From the NCBI RefSeq assembly GCF_031202265.1, contig NZ_CP100604.1, positions 9,158,501-9,222,500 of the forward strand: DNA of 64,000 nucleotides. The letters run 5' to 3'. The stretch's first letter is position 1. The number at the start of each line of letters is the position of its first letter. Below, one piece after another: positions 8,371-16,502 of the stretch. The translations under genes were made by a program, and so were the position numbers. This stretch comes from Bradyrhizobium sp. Ash2021. GTDB taxonomy: Bacteria; Pseudomonadota; Alphaproteobacteria; Rhizobiales; Xanthobacteraceae. The notes under the pieces were generated by a model that had not been told where the DNA came from, did no database searches, and saw only the letters and a program-made list of their open reading frames with translations.

Positions 8371-9963
8371 ATGACGAGTCCCTGCCGCGTCCTAATGATC
8401 TATCCGAAGTTCGTTCCGGACTCGTTCTGGAACTATACGGAAGCTTGCGAACTCGTCGGCGCGAAGTATCCGGCGGCGCCACTCGGACTGATCACCGTCG
8501 CCGCCATGCTGCCGAAGCATTGGGACATTCGCCTCGTCAACCGTAACACCGAGCCTTTGACGGACGAGGACCTCGACTGGACCGATCTCGTCATGATCGG
8601 CGGTATGCTCAACCAGCAGCCTGATTTTCTTCACCTGATCGATCTCGCCCACCTGCACGGCAAGCCAGTATGTGTCGGTGGGCCTGACGTCTCCTCCAGC
8701 CCGCATCTTTACGCGAACGCGGACTTCCAGGTGATCGGCGAGGCCGAGCAAATCATCGAGCAATTCATCGCCGCCTGGGAAAGTGGCGAGCGCAAGGGCG
8801 TGTTCATCGCCGAGAAGTTCAAGATCGACGTCACGCTAAGCCCGATGCCCCGCTACGATCTGATCAAGTTCGATCATTATCTCTTCATTGGCGTGCAATA
8901 TTCGCGTGGCTGCCCGTTCACCTGCGAGTTCTGCGATATTATCGAGCTGTATGGTCGCGTGCCGCGCACCAAGACCCCCGATCAGATTCTCGCTGAGTTG
9001 CAAGCGCTCTACGATCACGGTTATCGCGGGCATGTCGACTTCGTCGACGACAATTTCATCGGCAACAAGAAGAACCTCCGCATCTTACTGCCGCGGCTCA
9101 AAGCCTGGCTGGAAGAGCGAGACTATCCGTTCGAGTTCTCGACCGAAGCCTCGATCAATATTGCGGACGACAGCGAGCTGTTGCAGGCAATGAAGGACGC
9201 GAACTTCTTCGGGATTTTCGTCGGCATTGAGAGCCCGGATCCGGAGACCCTCGTGCAGATGAAGAAAAAACAGAACACCAGGCGCAACATCGCCGAGTGC
9301 GTTCACAAGATTTACGGCTACGGCATGTTCGTCACCGCGGGTTTCATCGTCGGGTTCGACACCGAGAAAGTCTCGATCGAGCAGGCGATGATCGACTTCA
9401 TCGAGGAGGCGAGCATTCCAGTCTGCATGGTTGGACTTCTCTATGCACTGCCTGGCACACAGCTGACGCGGCGGCTAGCCCAGGAAGGCCGCCTGCACAA
9501 AGGCCATGATCTCATGAAGGTCGAGCACGCGGGCGATCAATGCACGCTCGGCTGCAATTTCGACACCAAACGTCCGCTTCGTGATATCCTTACGGATTAC
9601 AAGGCCGTGCTCGGGCACGTGTTCAGCCCGACGGCATATGCAGGACGGCTGTCGCGGCTTGCCGTCATGCTCGACCGGTCCGACCGGCGCCGGGATCTGC
9701 CGGATGGCGACGTGCGCAAGAGGATCGGCGGCATCGACAGCGTATACCAGATCATGCGTGCCCTGCCGGAGGTTCGCGAGCCGTTCTGGAAGACCTTCGT
9801 CGAGGTCGCCAAGTCCAATCCAGGCGCGCTGCGTTACATCGTGATGCTGATGGCGCTGTACATGCACCTCGGGCCGTTCTCGAAGCGCGTGATCAGTGAG
9901 ATTGACCGCCGGATTGCCGAGTTGGACGGTGCCTCCGTGAGGGCCACGGAGCTTGTGCTGTGA
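8371..9963 (+). CDS. B12-binding radical SAM protein with DUF4070-like C-terminus
   Basis: 530 residues. Residues 1-145 form a cobalamin-binding Rossmann domain (LMIYPKF, GGPDVSSSP). The radical SAM core carries the [4Fe-4S] ligands Cys181, Cys185 and Cys188 in RGCPFTCEFCDI, and residues about 340-520 match the DUF4070-type tail. This class B layout is that of B12-dependent radical SAM methylases. The hopanoid C-2 methylase HpnP of Rhodopseudomonas/Bradyrhizobium has similar length and layout, so HpnP or a close relative is possible, but no hopanoid gene is nearby and I cannot separate it from other DUF4070 proteins. It is a single gene flanked by repeats. Confidence 0.85.
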   Translation: MTSPCRVLMIYPKFVPDSFWNYTEACELVGAKYPAAPLGLITVAAMLPKHWDIRLVNRNTEPLTDEDLDWTDLVMIGGMLNQQPDFLHLIDLAHLHGKPVCVGGPDVSSSPHLYANADFQVIGEAEQIIEQFIAAWESGERKGVFIAEKFKIDVTLSPMPRYDLIKFDHYLFIGVQYSRGCPFTCEFCDIIELYGRVPRTKTPDQILAELQALYDHGYRGHVDFVDDNFIGNKKNLRILLPRLKAWLEERDYPFEFSTEASINIADDSELLQAMKDANFFGIFVGIESPDPETLVQMKKKQNTRRNIAECVHKIYGYGMFVTAGFIVGFDTEKVSIEQAMIDFIEEASIPVCMVGLLYALPGTQLTRRLAQEGRLHKGHDLMKVEHAGDQCTLGCNFDTKRPLRDILTDYKAVLGHVFSPTAYAGRLSRLAVMLDRSDRRRDLPDGDVRKRIGGIDSVYQIMRALPEVREPFWKTFVEVAKSNPGALRYIVMLMALYMHLGPFSKRVISEIDRRIAELDGASVRATELVL

Positions 9964-10163
9964 GCTCATCGAGGATGCCGTTTGGTGGACGGCAAAGTTC
10001 GCTGGTGCGCTTGGCTTGGAAAGCCCGCGGTCCGTAATCCCATCCAGGATGTGGGCGTTACCGCCAGCAGTGATGAGCCACAGCCACTGATCGGGATATT
10101 CGCGGGTTCAGCCCTCAATCACCGAATTCGCGCTTTGGTCTTCATACTTCCGAAATGGGTCTT

Positions 10164-10318
10164 GGCTGTGTGAAAACGCGACGGCGCGCAAATTGCGGAG
10201 AAAAGCATTCCTTCTGACGCCGCTTCTGAGACTACGGAGAGCATGCTGAGTTCCAGTGCCGCGTGATCTGAGAAGTAGATTCTCCAGCGTTGGCAAGATT
10301 TCACGTTTTCACACAGCC
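10164..10318. mobile_element. MITE-like element with 15-bp perfect terminal inverted repeats
   Basis: GGCTGTGTGAAAACG at 10164-10178 is the exact reverse complement of 10304-10318. The 155-bp interior has no reading frame of note. GGGTC is present just outside both ends (left TGGGTCTT, right GGGGTCAT), suggesting insertion into the GGGTC motif of a dispersed repeat with a short target duplication. The right third recurs at 11569-11606. It is presumably mobilised in trans by a transposase elsewhere in the genome; none is in the window. Confidence 0.7.
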
Positions 10319-10408
10319 GGGGTCATTCACGACCGAACCGGGCTGTCTGCGCCATGTCCGGTCTACACCCGATAGCGACCGAATAGCGGACATCGCTGGA
10401 GGTCGGGT
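10319..10408 (+). repeat. Dispersed intergenic repeat, copy F (split by the MITE)
   Basis: GGGTCATT, CATGTCCGGTCTACACCCGA, TAGCGGACATCG follow the family order. The left flank of the MITE (AAATGGGTC) looks like the start of the same repeat, consistent with the element having inserted here. Confidence 0.6.
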
Positions 10409-10484
10409 TCGTGCTACAACCCGACATCCATGATGGATAGTGAAGGCGCAGCCTAACTAACCTGCTCGGTGAAAGCGATCAGCT

Positions 10485-10706
10485 TTACAAGTTCTTGTTT
10501 AATGGCAACGACGCAGCTGCTGACGTACTTGGTTCACCGACAGTATAGCAATGTTTGCACCGGTATTGCGCTGCAATCCATGAGACTCGATCTTCGTCGA
10601 TCGTTCGCATGAGCAGTTCACTACGAAGCCGCGCCAACACGTCAATTTGATGGGACGTCAGGTTGAATCGGCGGAGTCGCTTTACTCCATAATCCGTATC
10701 TAACAA
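10485..10706 (-). CDS. Doubtful small hypothetical protein
   Basis: 73 codons from a TTG, with no clear ribosome-binding site. The central part (LTSHQIDVLARLRSELLMRT) could form a helix-turn-helix-like pair and a CKHC motif follows, but there is no family I recognise. It may be a chance frame in the SOD upstream region. Confidence 0.22.
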   Translation of the reverse strand: MLDTDYGVKRLRRFNLTSHQIDVLARLRSELLMRTIDEDRVSWIAAQYRCKHCYTVGEPSTSAAASLPLNKNL

Positions 10707-10735
10707 CCCGGACTCGTCATCTTAAGGAGGGATTC

Positions 10736-11488
10736 ATGTCGTTATCATCATTGTCGCGTCGTCATTTTTTCGGCGGTGCGGCGAGCATCGCGGCCGCCGT
10801 AACGGCGCCTCGTACTGTATTCGCTCAAGCGCCCGCGGCCGCACCGGAGCCTGTGCCGAGCGGTCCATTTAGGATTCCGCCGCTCACCTATCCGACCAAT
10901 GCGTTTGAGCCGCACATCGATGCCAGGACCATGGAAATCCACCACGACAGACACCATGGAGCCTATGTCGCCGCCCTCAATAGCTTTGCCAAAGACCATC
11001 CGCAGATCGCAGAAAAGCCGGTCTTGGAAGTGCTGGGCGACCTTGAGGCGGTGCCGGAGTCCATCCGCACTGGTGTGCGCAACAATCTTGGCGGCCACGC
11101 CAATCACACAATGTTCTGGGAAATCATGGGACCACATGGCGGCAAGCCCGAAGGCGAGGTATTGGCAGCGATTGATCGCAATCTCGGCGGCCTGGAGAAG
11201 TTCCAGACCGATTTCAATGCTGCGGGCGGACGCCAGTTCGGCTCGGGCTGGGTGTTCGTAACTGTCACAAAGGATGGCAAGCTCAAGATCGAGACCCGCC
11301 CGAACCAGGACACTCCACTCATGGATGGAAAGCGCGTGTTGTTTGGCAACGATGTCTGGGAGCACGCTTATTATCTCAGCTACCAGAACCGCCGCATTGA
11401 TTACCTCAAAGCCTGGTGGAACACTGTGAACTGGGGCAAGATCGCGCAGCGCTATGCCGCCGCGAAGGCAGGCACGCTCGGCCTCTAG
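10736..11488 (+). CDS. Superoxide dismutase, Fe/Mn family with Mn-type residues, Tat-exported
   Basis: 250 residues converting superoxide to peroxide and oxygen. The N-terminus LSRRHFFGGAASIAAAV...FAQ is a twin-arginine signal, which places the enzyme in the periplasm and fits export of a folded metalloenzyme. Metal ligands are His69, His124, Asp206 and His210 (DVWEHAYY). Gly120 in LGGHANH together with Gln191 in NQDTPL is the Mn-type (or cambialistic) second-sphere pattern rather than the Fe-type Gln near His124. A strong AAGGAGG lies 5 nt before the ATG. The long antisense frame covering it (10748-11500) is a shadow. No partner genes are adjacent. Confidence 0.93.
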   Translation: MSLSSLSRRHFFGGAASIAAAVTAPRTVFAQAPAAAPEPVPSGPFRIPPLTYPTNAFEPHIDARTMEIHHDRHHGAYVAALNSFAKDHPQIAEKPVLEVLGDLEAVPESIRTGVRNNLGGHANHTMFWEIMGPHGGKPEGEVLAAIDRNLGGLEKFQTDFNAAGGRQFGSGWVFVTVTKDGKLKIETRPNQDTPLMDGKRVLFGNDVWEHAYYLSYQNRRIDYLKAWWNTVNWGKIAQRYAAAKAGTLGL

Positions 11489-11568
11489 ATTGGACCGCAA
11501 ATCGGTTCATTTCCCATGCTCGTTGGGGGGCCGCGCGTGGCCTATGATTCCGCCGCGTATTAGGCTCT

Positions 11569-11606
11569 CCAGCGTTCGCAAGATTTCACGTTTTCACACA
11601 GCCAGG
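11569..11606. mobile_element. MITE remnant (right end)
   Basis: CTCCAGCGTTCGCAAGATTT followed by CACGTTTTCACACAGCC matches 10282-10318 with one difference. The left half and left terminal repeat are missing. As in the full element, the end is followed at once by GGGTCA of a dispersed repeat. Confidence 0.65.
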
Positions 11607-11720
11607 GTCAACAACGGCCCTGACGGCCCCGAAACGAGACTTCCGCTCTACCCCGATCAGCGGACATCGTCAGACCGCCCCGGCATGTCTCAAGGGTGCC
11701 ATAACCAGAAGTGCGCAACG
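11607..11720 (+). repeat. Dispersed intergenic repeat, copy G
   Basis: GGGTCAACAACGGCCCTGAC, GGCCCCGAAACGAGACTTCC, GCTCTACCCCGATCAGCGGA, CATCG, GGCATGTCTCAAGGGTGCC: a well-preserved copy in the common orientation. Confidence 0.8.
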
Positions 11721-11854
11721 GTCATCGGTTCATCTCAGGTCGTTCGAGCCCTCAAACTGAGGCGGCCGAATGAAAACCCGCCCGAACAGTGCGAGGCTTG
11801 ATAGCTTTCAATCTACTCCGGCCGATTGTCGAGCCTGGAAAGTGTCGAGCATAG

Positions 11855-11881
11855 AAAAAGAGCGGCCTGAGCCGCTCTTTT
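11855..11881. terminator. Rho-independent terminator
   Basis: Perfect hairpin: AAAAGAGCGGC, loop CTGA, GCCGCTCTTTT. U-tracts occur on both strands. It lies 7 nt beyond the stop of the minus-strand BA14K-like gene and would also stop plus-strand transcription coming from the SOD side. Confidence 0.85.
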
Positions 11882-11888
11882 CCTGCCT

Positions 11889-12143
11889 TTATGGGCAAGG
11901 ACGCCACAGACCAGTGCCGTCCATATACTCCCGGGATGTCGAGTCGTAGTACGCCCCAAGACTCCGGCAATAGGAAGCATCAGCGCTCGATACCGCGCTT
12001 GTCTGAGCAACGCGGGACCCGCTGCTGCTGACGTACATCGCACCGCCACCGCGGACGCCACGGAGCCCCATGGCGAAGGCCGGGGTCGCAACTGCTAACG
12101 CGAGTGACAGGGCCGTCGCCCCTACAATACCAAGTTTCGACAT
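11889..12143 (-). CDS. Small secreted BA14K-like protein
   Basis: 84 residues. AAGGAG stands upstream of the ATG. Residues 1-24 form a clear Sec signal peptide (ALSLALAVATPAFA). The mature part is Gly/Ser-rich and ends SYCRSLGAYYDSTSREYMDG...WRPCP, which resembles the Cys-x(n)-Tyr-Asp...Gly...Pro-Cys tail of BA14K-family proteins of Rhizobiales, probably with one disulfide. It has its own terminator and a leader on the other side, so it is a monocistronic gene for an envelope or secreted peptide. Its role is unknown; some BA14K proteins bind immunoglobulin or lectins. Confidence 0.75.
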   Translation of the reverse strand: MSKLGIVGATALSLALAVATPAFAMGLRGVRGGGAMYVSSSGSRVAQTSAVSSADASYCRSLGAYYDSTSREYMDGTGLWRPCP

Positions 12144-12296
12144 TACGCTTCTCCTTAAGAACCTGGAACAAAACCATCGCCGTCAGGCGTAAGGCTTATG
12201 TGGGTTGGCGATCGGCTGCGCTCTATGCCCGATGCTGGGAAAGATTAGTGCGTGGCGCGCAACGCACCGCGATTGTCAGACGCTCTCTGAGCCGTC

Positions 12297-13265
12297 TTAT
12301 TCGGTGACGTCGTGCGAGCTCTTATTCCGGTCCTCTGTCCAATCAGGATCCCAGTAGGGCGGCCTGCCAAACCGTTTCTGGGCAAAATCCAGAAAAGCCC
12401 GCACCTTCGGTGGCACCATGCGATGCGGAGGAAAGACCCCGAATATGCCACTCGGCTTCGTAGCGATCATGGAAGACCATTCGGGAAGCACATGCCGCAG
12501 ACGACCCGCCTTGATATCCTCTCCGACCAGCCATGTCGGGAGGAGCACGACCCCTACGCCGTCAACCGCCGCATCGCGCAGCGGCTCGGAGTCGTCGGCG
12601 CGCAACGTGCCGGTGACGGGCACTTGCTCGAAAGCATCGCCTGGCTCGGCCCGGTGACGAAAGAACCAACGATCGGTCGGCTGCAGCGCATAGACAAGAC
12701 AATTGTGCTGCAGCAGATCGATCGGCTCGGCGATCGGCGGCCTGCGGTCCAGATAGGCCGGGCTCGCGCAGACAATGCGCCGGTGCGGCGCGAGCTTGCG
12801 GGCCAGCATGCTGGAATCGATGAGTGGACCGATACGGATCGCCAGGTCGGCGCCGACGGCCAGCAGATCGACTCGCACATCGGTCAATGAGACATCGAGA
12901 CGAATATCGGGATAGGCGGCCAGGAAGTCTGGCACGAACGGCATTATATGCAGGCGGGCGAAGGCGCTCGGGACATGCAGGCGGATCAATCCCTGTGGCC
13001 GCCCCTCCATTGCCGAGGCCGCATCCCGCGCTTCCTCCAGACCCCGCAGAACGCCGCGTGCGTGCTCGTAGAATGTGGCGCCCGGCTCGGTGAGATGCGC
13101 GCGGCGCGTGGTGCGATGAAACAGGCTGACACCAAGATCCTCTTCAAGGCTGGCGATCGCTCGCGAGACGGTCGATGTCTTGGTATTCGTGGCAATTGCA
13201 GCTTTCGAAAAGCTGCCGACCTCCACCGCTCGCACGAACATACGCAGCGCGCCCAGATAGTCCAT
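12297..13265 (-). CDS. LysR-family transcriptional regulator
   Basis: 322 residues from the ATG at 13263-13265, which has GGAGG seven nt upstream; the frame extends 47 codons further but without a site. The N-terminal winged HTH (MDYLGALRMFVRAVEVGSFS, SRAIASLEEDLGVSLFHRTT) is followed by a type 2 periplasmic-binding effector domain. The HRTTRR...LTEPG pattern is that of the CrgA/YhjC-like subgroup. The target operon is not evident, as neither flanking gene is divergently paired with it across a short promoter. Confidence 0.92.
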   Translation of the reverse strand: MDYLGALRMFVRAVEVGSFSKAAIATNTKTSTVSRAIASLEEDLGVSLFHRTTRRAHLTEPGATFYEHARGVLRGLEEARDAASAMEGRPQGLIRLHVPSAFARLHIMPFVPDFLAAYPDIRLDVSLTDVRVDLLAVGADLAIRIGPLIDSSMLARKLAPHRRIVCASPAYLDRRPPIAEPIDLLQHNCLVYALQPTDRWFFRHRAEPGDAFEQVPVTGTLRADDSEPLRDAAVDGVGVVLLPTWLVGEDIKAGRLRHVLPEWSSMIATKPSGIFGVFPPHRMVPPKVRAFLDFAQKRFGRPPYWDPDWTEDRNKSSHDVTE

Positions 13266-13663
13266 TTTGGCGCCTCCGTATCGCCGTTGCGACGAAACGT
13301 CGAGCACTCGCCCGATCGGCCGCTTCCTGCGACATTCGGTAGTCCGGCGAGGGCTTCGGTCGATTTCGACCAGCACTCCAACATTTGTTTGCGCGTTTCG
13401 CAACAATCATTTCCGGCCGCGGGAATTGGGGCCGACGCCGCGGCATGATGGTACGTTTTTGACGCTAATTCTGATCCAGATGGGGACAATCTACCTTATT
13501 GGCAGCCATACCGGATTGGGTCCGATCCGTACCTCGAACTCGGAGATCATATCGTCGCAAGAGCGGGATGTCGGACCGAGTATCTGGATTTTGTCCATAG
13601 CAAAGAGGCCAAATAATCAACCTTCCGACAGCTCGATAATAACGAGATGGTTCTTCGGTCAAA

Positions 13664-13783
13664 ATGTCGCTTGTGGGTCAAAACCGGAAAGCTCAATGTG
13701 AGCATATGTTTTCCGCTCTGCCCCTGGAAGCGGACATGGCGCAATGCAGTTGGCATGTCCGAAAAGCGCCATTAGCGGAAGTC
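13664..13783 (+). repeat. Dispersed intergenic repeat, copy H
   Basis: ATGTCGCTTGTGGGTCAAAA, CCGGAAAGCTC, TTTTCCGCTCTGCCCCTGGA, AGCGGACATGG, GGCATGTCCGAAAAGCGCCA in family order, with more divergence in the middle than copies C or J. Confidence 0.65.
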
Positions 13784-13785
13784 GC

Positions 13786-13833
13786 GCTCATTCGATCACC
13801 TCGTCGCCAAGGGCGACGTACCTTGGCCGGGAT
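13786..13833 (-). pseudogene. Remnant of a PF04392 substrate-binding protein gene 3' end
   Basis: GCTCATTCGATCACCTCGTC on the plus strand, followed by a GGGC-containing stretch and GGCCGGGATG, lines up with the last 16 codons of the genes at 5910 and 7104 (TTCATTCGAGCACCTTATCG... and CTATTCGACTATCTCGTCGA...), that is, a coded ending like ...RADEVIE-stop. Only this tail survives, fused almost directly to the stop of the TPR cyclase. The similarity is short, so the call is tentative. Confidence 0.4.
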
Positions 13834-13835
13834 GG

Positions 13836-15626
13836 TCACTCGGGCAGCCCTGCTTGCCGCAATCCTTCTTCATATCGCGCGACGTCCTCAGCACGTCGAT
13901 AAGGGCCAAGCACGTCTTTGAAATTGGAAAGGCGCGTGGGGTTCAGTTCTCGCAGCCGAGCCGCTGCCTTGTGTGCTTGCTCCGGCCGCCCGGCCATTGC
14001 GTTGCTTGCGGCGGTGATACGTAATCCAGGTAGATAGTCCGGACTGCACTGCAATGCCATTGCCGCCCATGATGCCGCTTCGTCATAGCGGCCCAGGAAG
14101 AAATGTGCATACGCGGTCCCGGCTCGCATTCCCATCAGCCACGGATCAAGTGGGCTCAGGCGCATGGCACGTGCGAAGCGCTCGATCGCCGTCTCCGGCT
14201 CGCCGAGCCAGATTTTTACCCAGCCGCCGAAATTCCATGCCTCGGCCAAATTGGAATTAAGCACAAGCGCGCGATCGACTAAGCCGGCGCCTACCCCGAG
14301 ATCCCGAACAACAAACGCTAACGCATTCCCGCCAGCGGCGAGCGCGATCGCGTCATCCTTGCCCAACTCAACCGCCCGTTGGGTGAGCCTCTTCACTTCG
14401 GCAATCGCGTTCGCTGTATCTGAAATCCAGCCATTGATCTTGGCAATGACGTAGCAAAAGGCTGCACGACCGTAGGCGGAGGCAAATTCCGGGTCGAGCT
14501 CGATCGCGCTGTTGAACAGGCGCAATGCCTCGTCGTTCGCTTGCCGGTTACCAAACTGATAAAGCCGGGCCAGACCGCGCAAATAGAGCGCATAAGCGTC
14601 GAGACTCGCGGTCGGCTTGCGCTTGGCGCGCTCGATCTCGGCTTTTTCCACCGCAGGCGCGATCGCCCCGACAACGCTCTCAGTCACCTGGTCCTGCAGA
14701 TCGAAGATGTCGCCGAGCCCGCCATCAAACCGATCGGCCCAAAGATGTGCTCCAGTAGCGGTATCGACCAGTTGTCCCGTGATGCGCACTCGGCTTGCCG
14801 CCTTGCGAACGCTCCCTTCCAACACGTAGCGCACCCCAAGCTCGCGCCCCACCTGCTTCACGTCGACGGCGCGCGCCTTGTAGGTGAAGCTGGAGTTTCG
14901 GGCGATGACAAATAGCGCCTTGAAACGGGACAGCGCCGTGATGATGTCCTCGGCCATTCCATCGGCAAAGTATTCCTGTTCCGGATCGCCGCTCATGTTC
15001 TGAAACGGGAGCACGGCGATGGACGGCTTGTCGGGGGGAGGGAGGACCTGAGGTTGGCTCATAGCCAGACCTGATTTTACTGCGGAAGGGGCTTGACCAG
15101 TCAGCCGTACCCGCCACGCTCGCATCGGCTCAGCTATATTTCTAAGGGACTGCTGTCCCATATCATCACAGGCGATCTCGACCTTGCCTCGAACCTGCCG
15201 ATAGGCATCATCGGACATGCAGACCCCGCCCGGTTCGGCGATGCCTTCAAGGCGGGCAGCAATATTGACGCCGTCGCCGAAGATATCATTATCATCAAAA
15301 ATGATGTCACCGACATGAATGCCGATGCGGAATTCGATCCTTTGATCCTGCGGCACGGCGGTATTTTGCTCGGCCATGCTGCGCTGGATTTCAACCGCGT
15401 TGTGCACCGCATCGACGGCGCTGGCAAACTCGACCAGCATTCCGTCGCCCGTAGTCTTGACGATGTGGCCGCGATGCGCCGCGATTGCGGGGTCGACAAG
15501 CGCTTTTCTAATCGACTTTAACTGGGCTACCGTACCTTCTTCGTTGGCACCCATCAGCCGACTATATCCCGCGATGTCCGCCGCAAGAATAGCCGCCAGT
15601 CGCCGTTCCACGCGCTCTTCGCTCAA
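13836..15626 (-). CDS. Adenylate cyclase with TolB-like domain and tetratricopeptide repeats
   Basis: 596 residues. I chose the TTG at 15624-15626 (SEERVERRLAAILAADIAGY follows) because GAGGTG precedes it, the family begins here, and the upstream extension would run through a dispersed repeat and into the OsmC gene. The class III cyclase domain carries Asp17 and Asp61 (KTTGDGMLVEF) and GVNIAARLEG. Residues about 195-320 hold the KPSIAVLPFQNMSGDPEQEY module (TolB-like), and about 340-590 TPR-type helices (AIERFARAMRLSPLDP). This is one of the multi-copy TPR cyclases of Bradyrhizobium; it should make cAMP, with the input unknown. Confidence 0.88.
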   Translation of the reverse strand: MSEERVERRLAAILAADIAGYSRLMGANEEGTVAQLKSIRKALVDPAIAAHRGHIVKTTGDGMLVEFASAVDAVHNAVEIQRSMAEQNTAVPQDQRIEFRIGIHVGDIIFDDNDIFGDGVNIAARLEGIAEPGGVCMSDDAYRQVRGKVEIACDDMGQQSLRNIAEPMRAWRVRLTGQAPSAVKSGLAMSQPQVLPPPDKPSIAVLPFQNMSGDPEQEYFADGMAEDIITALSRFKALFVIARNSSFTYKARAVDVKQVGRELGVRYVLEGSVRKAASRVRITGQLVDTATGAHLWADRFDGGLGDIFDLQDQVTESVVGAIAPAVEKAEIERAKRKPTASLDAYALYLRGLARLYQFGNRQANDEALRLFNSAIELDPEFASAYGRAAFCYVIAKINGWISDTANAIAEVKRLTQRAVELGKDDAIALAAGGNALAFVVRDLGVGAGLVDRALVLNSNLAEAWNFGGWVKIWLGEPETAIERFARAMRLSPLDPWLMGMRAGTAYAHFFLGRYDEAASWAAMALQCSPDYLPGLRITAASNAMAGRPEQAHKAAARLRELNPTRLSNFKDVLGPYRRAEDVARYEEGLRQAGLPE

Positions 15627-15676
15627 GACGCACCTCGACCGGGAAATCAAATAACTATTTAGCAGAAAAATAAGCC

Positions 15677-15803
15677 GATGTCCGATTGCCCAATGTCCGA
15701 GATGGGTCAAAAAACGGAAGTGGCCCCGCCTGAACGGCATTTCCGTTCTACCCTCAAGAGCAGACATCGTCCGGCCAACCCGGCATGTCCGTTTCGTGCC
15801 ATG
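15677..15803 (+). repeat. Dispersed intergenic repeat, copy I
   Basis: GATGTCCGATTGCCCAATGT, CGAGATGGGTCAAAAAACGG, TTTCCGTTCTACCCTCAAGA, GCAGACATCGTCC, CGGCATGTCCGTTTCGTGCC. It fills the gap between the cyclase start and the OsmC stop. Confidence 0.75.
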
Positions 15804-15832
15804 AACGGACTCTTGGGCGACCCTGGTCCTTT

Positions 15833-16291
15833 TCACTTCGGGCTGGGAGCTATGACAAACTCCGCAGTGAGCGTGACCTTCGATTTTATCGAATTCGAGA
15901 TGAAGCACTGTGCCTCAACGCTCTCCATGATTTCGCGGGCGCGCCCAACCTCAGCTGTGTCATTAAGGGTTACACGAGGTCGAACGGTGACTTCCGTGAT
16001 GCGGTACTTGCCTTCGATGTTTTCGAGCAGGCCTTCGGCCTCGCTTTGATATCCCACCGGAACCAGGCCTTTCGCTTGGGCGAGCGTGAGGAACGTCAGC
16101 ATCAAGCACGTATTAACCGAGCCCACGAGTAGCTCTTCGGGCGCCCAGATGTCCGGCTGACCTTTGAACTCCGGCGGGCTGCCAACGACGATGTTTGGTT
16201 TTCCAAGCGCCGAAAGCGTACCCCGCCGTGCGGAACTCCAAGCGGTCTTGGCTTTGTAGCGAAAAGATTTGTAGGCTCTCCTGGTGTCCAC
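15833..16291 (-). CDS. OsmC/Ohr family peroxiredoxin-like protein
   Basis: 152 residues. The GTG at 16289-16291 has CGGAGG five nt upstream. The two catalytic cysteines of the family are present: Cys62 (PEELLVGSVNTCLML) and Cys129 (EAQCFISNS). These proteins reduce organic hydroperoxides in the cytoplasm, with electrons from dihydrolipoamide or thioredoxin-like donors. The protein is OsmC-like rather than a typical OhrA, judged by the long central insert. No MarR/OhrR regulator is adjacent. It is flanked on both sides by dispersed repeats. Confidence 0.85.
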   Translation of the reverse strand: MDTRRAYKSFRYKAKTAWSSARRGTLSALGKPNIVVGSPPEFKGQPDIWAPEELLVGSVNTCLMLTFLTLAQAKGLVPVGYQSEAEGLLENIEGKYRITEVTVRPRVTLNDTAEVGRAREIMESVEAQCFISNSIKSKVTLTAEFVIAPSPK

Positions 16292-16383
16292 GCAAACCTC
16301 CGAGCCGCTCTCGCCGAAGGCGCTCTCGCGCTTCCGCCTCCGGCGGTTTCTCTCAAACTATATCATGAGATGGTCAACGTCTG

Positions 16384-16497
16384 ACGTGGGTCAAAACCGG
16401 CCCTGACGGCCCAGAAACGCCACTTCTGCTCCACCCCGAACAACGGACATCGTCACAGCCTGTCGGCATGTCTCAAACGTGCCAACAGCTGAAGTCG
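16384..16497 (+). repeat. Dispersed intergenic repeat, copy J
   Basis: GACGTGGGTCAAAACCGGCC, CTGACGGCCCAGAAACGCCA, CTTCTGCTCCACCCCGAACA, ACGGACATCGTCA, GGCATGTCTCAAACGTGCCA, ACAGCTGAAGTCGCGG: one of the best preserved copies. Confidence 0.85.
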
Positions 16498-16502
16498 CGG
16501 TC

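Larger units (their letters stand above)
9964..10735. other. Long intergenic region with MITE and repeat
   Basis: 772 bp between the radical SAM gene and the superoxide dismutase gene. It contains a 155-bp MITE-like element (10164-10318) abutting a dispersed repeat copy (10319-10408), and one doubtful small reading frame on the minus strand (10485-10706). The first 200 bp show nothing recognisable. Confidence 0.5.
11489..11854. other. Intergenic region downstream of SOD
   Basis: No gene supported. It holds a fragment of the MITE (11569-11606) directly joined to a dispersed repeat copy (11607-11720), followed by about 130 bp with nothing recognisable before the terminator of the minus-strand gene. 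Confidence 0.5.
13266..13835. other. Intergenic region with repeat and gene remnant
   Basis: 570 bp between the LysR gene start and the 3' end of the TPR cyclase. It holds a dispersed repeat copy (13664-13783) followed by a 45-bp remnant resembling the 3' end of a PF04392 gene (13786-13833). The part 13266-13660 shows no gene I can support. Confidence 0.5.

Noticed and set aside
10748..11500. 250-codon minus-strand frame opposite the superoxide dismutase
   Set aside because: The SOD has all ligands and a strong ribosome-binding site on the other strand.
15627..15908. N-terminal extension of the TPR cyclase to 15908
   Set aside because: It would translate a dispersed repeat and overlap the OsmC gene. 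The family begins at the TTG at 15626.
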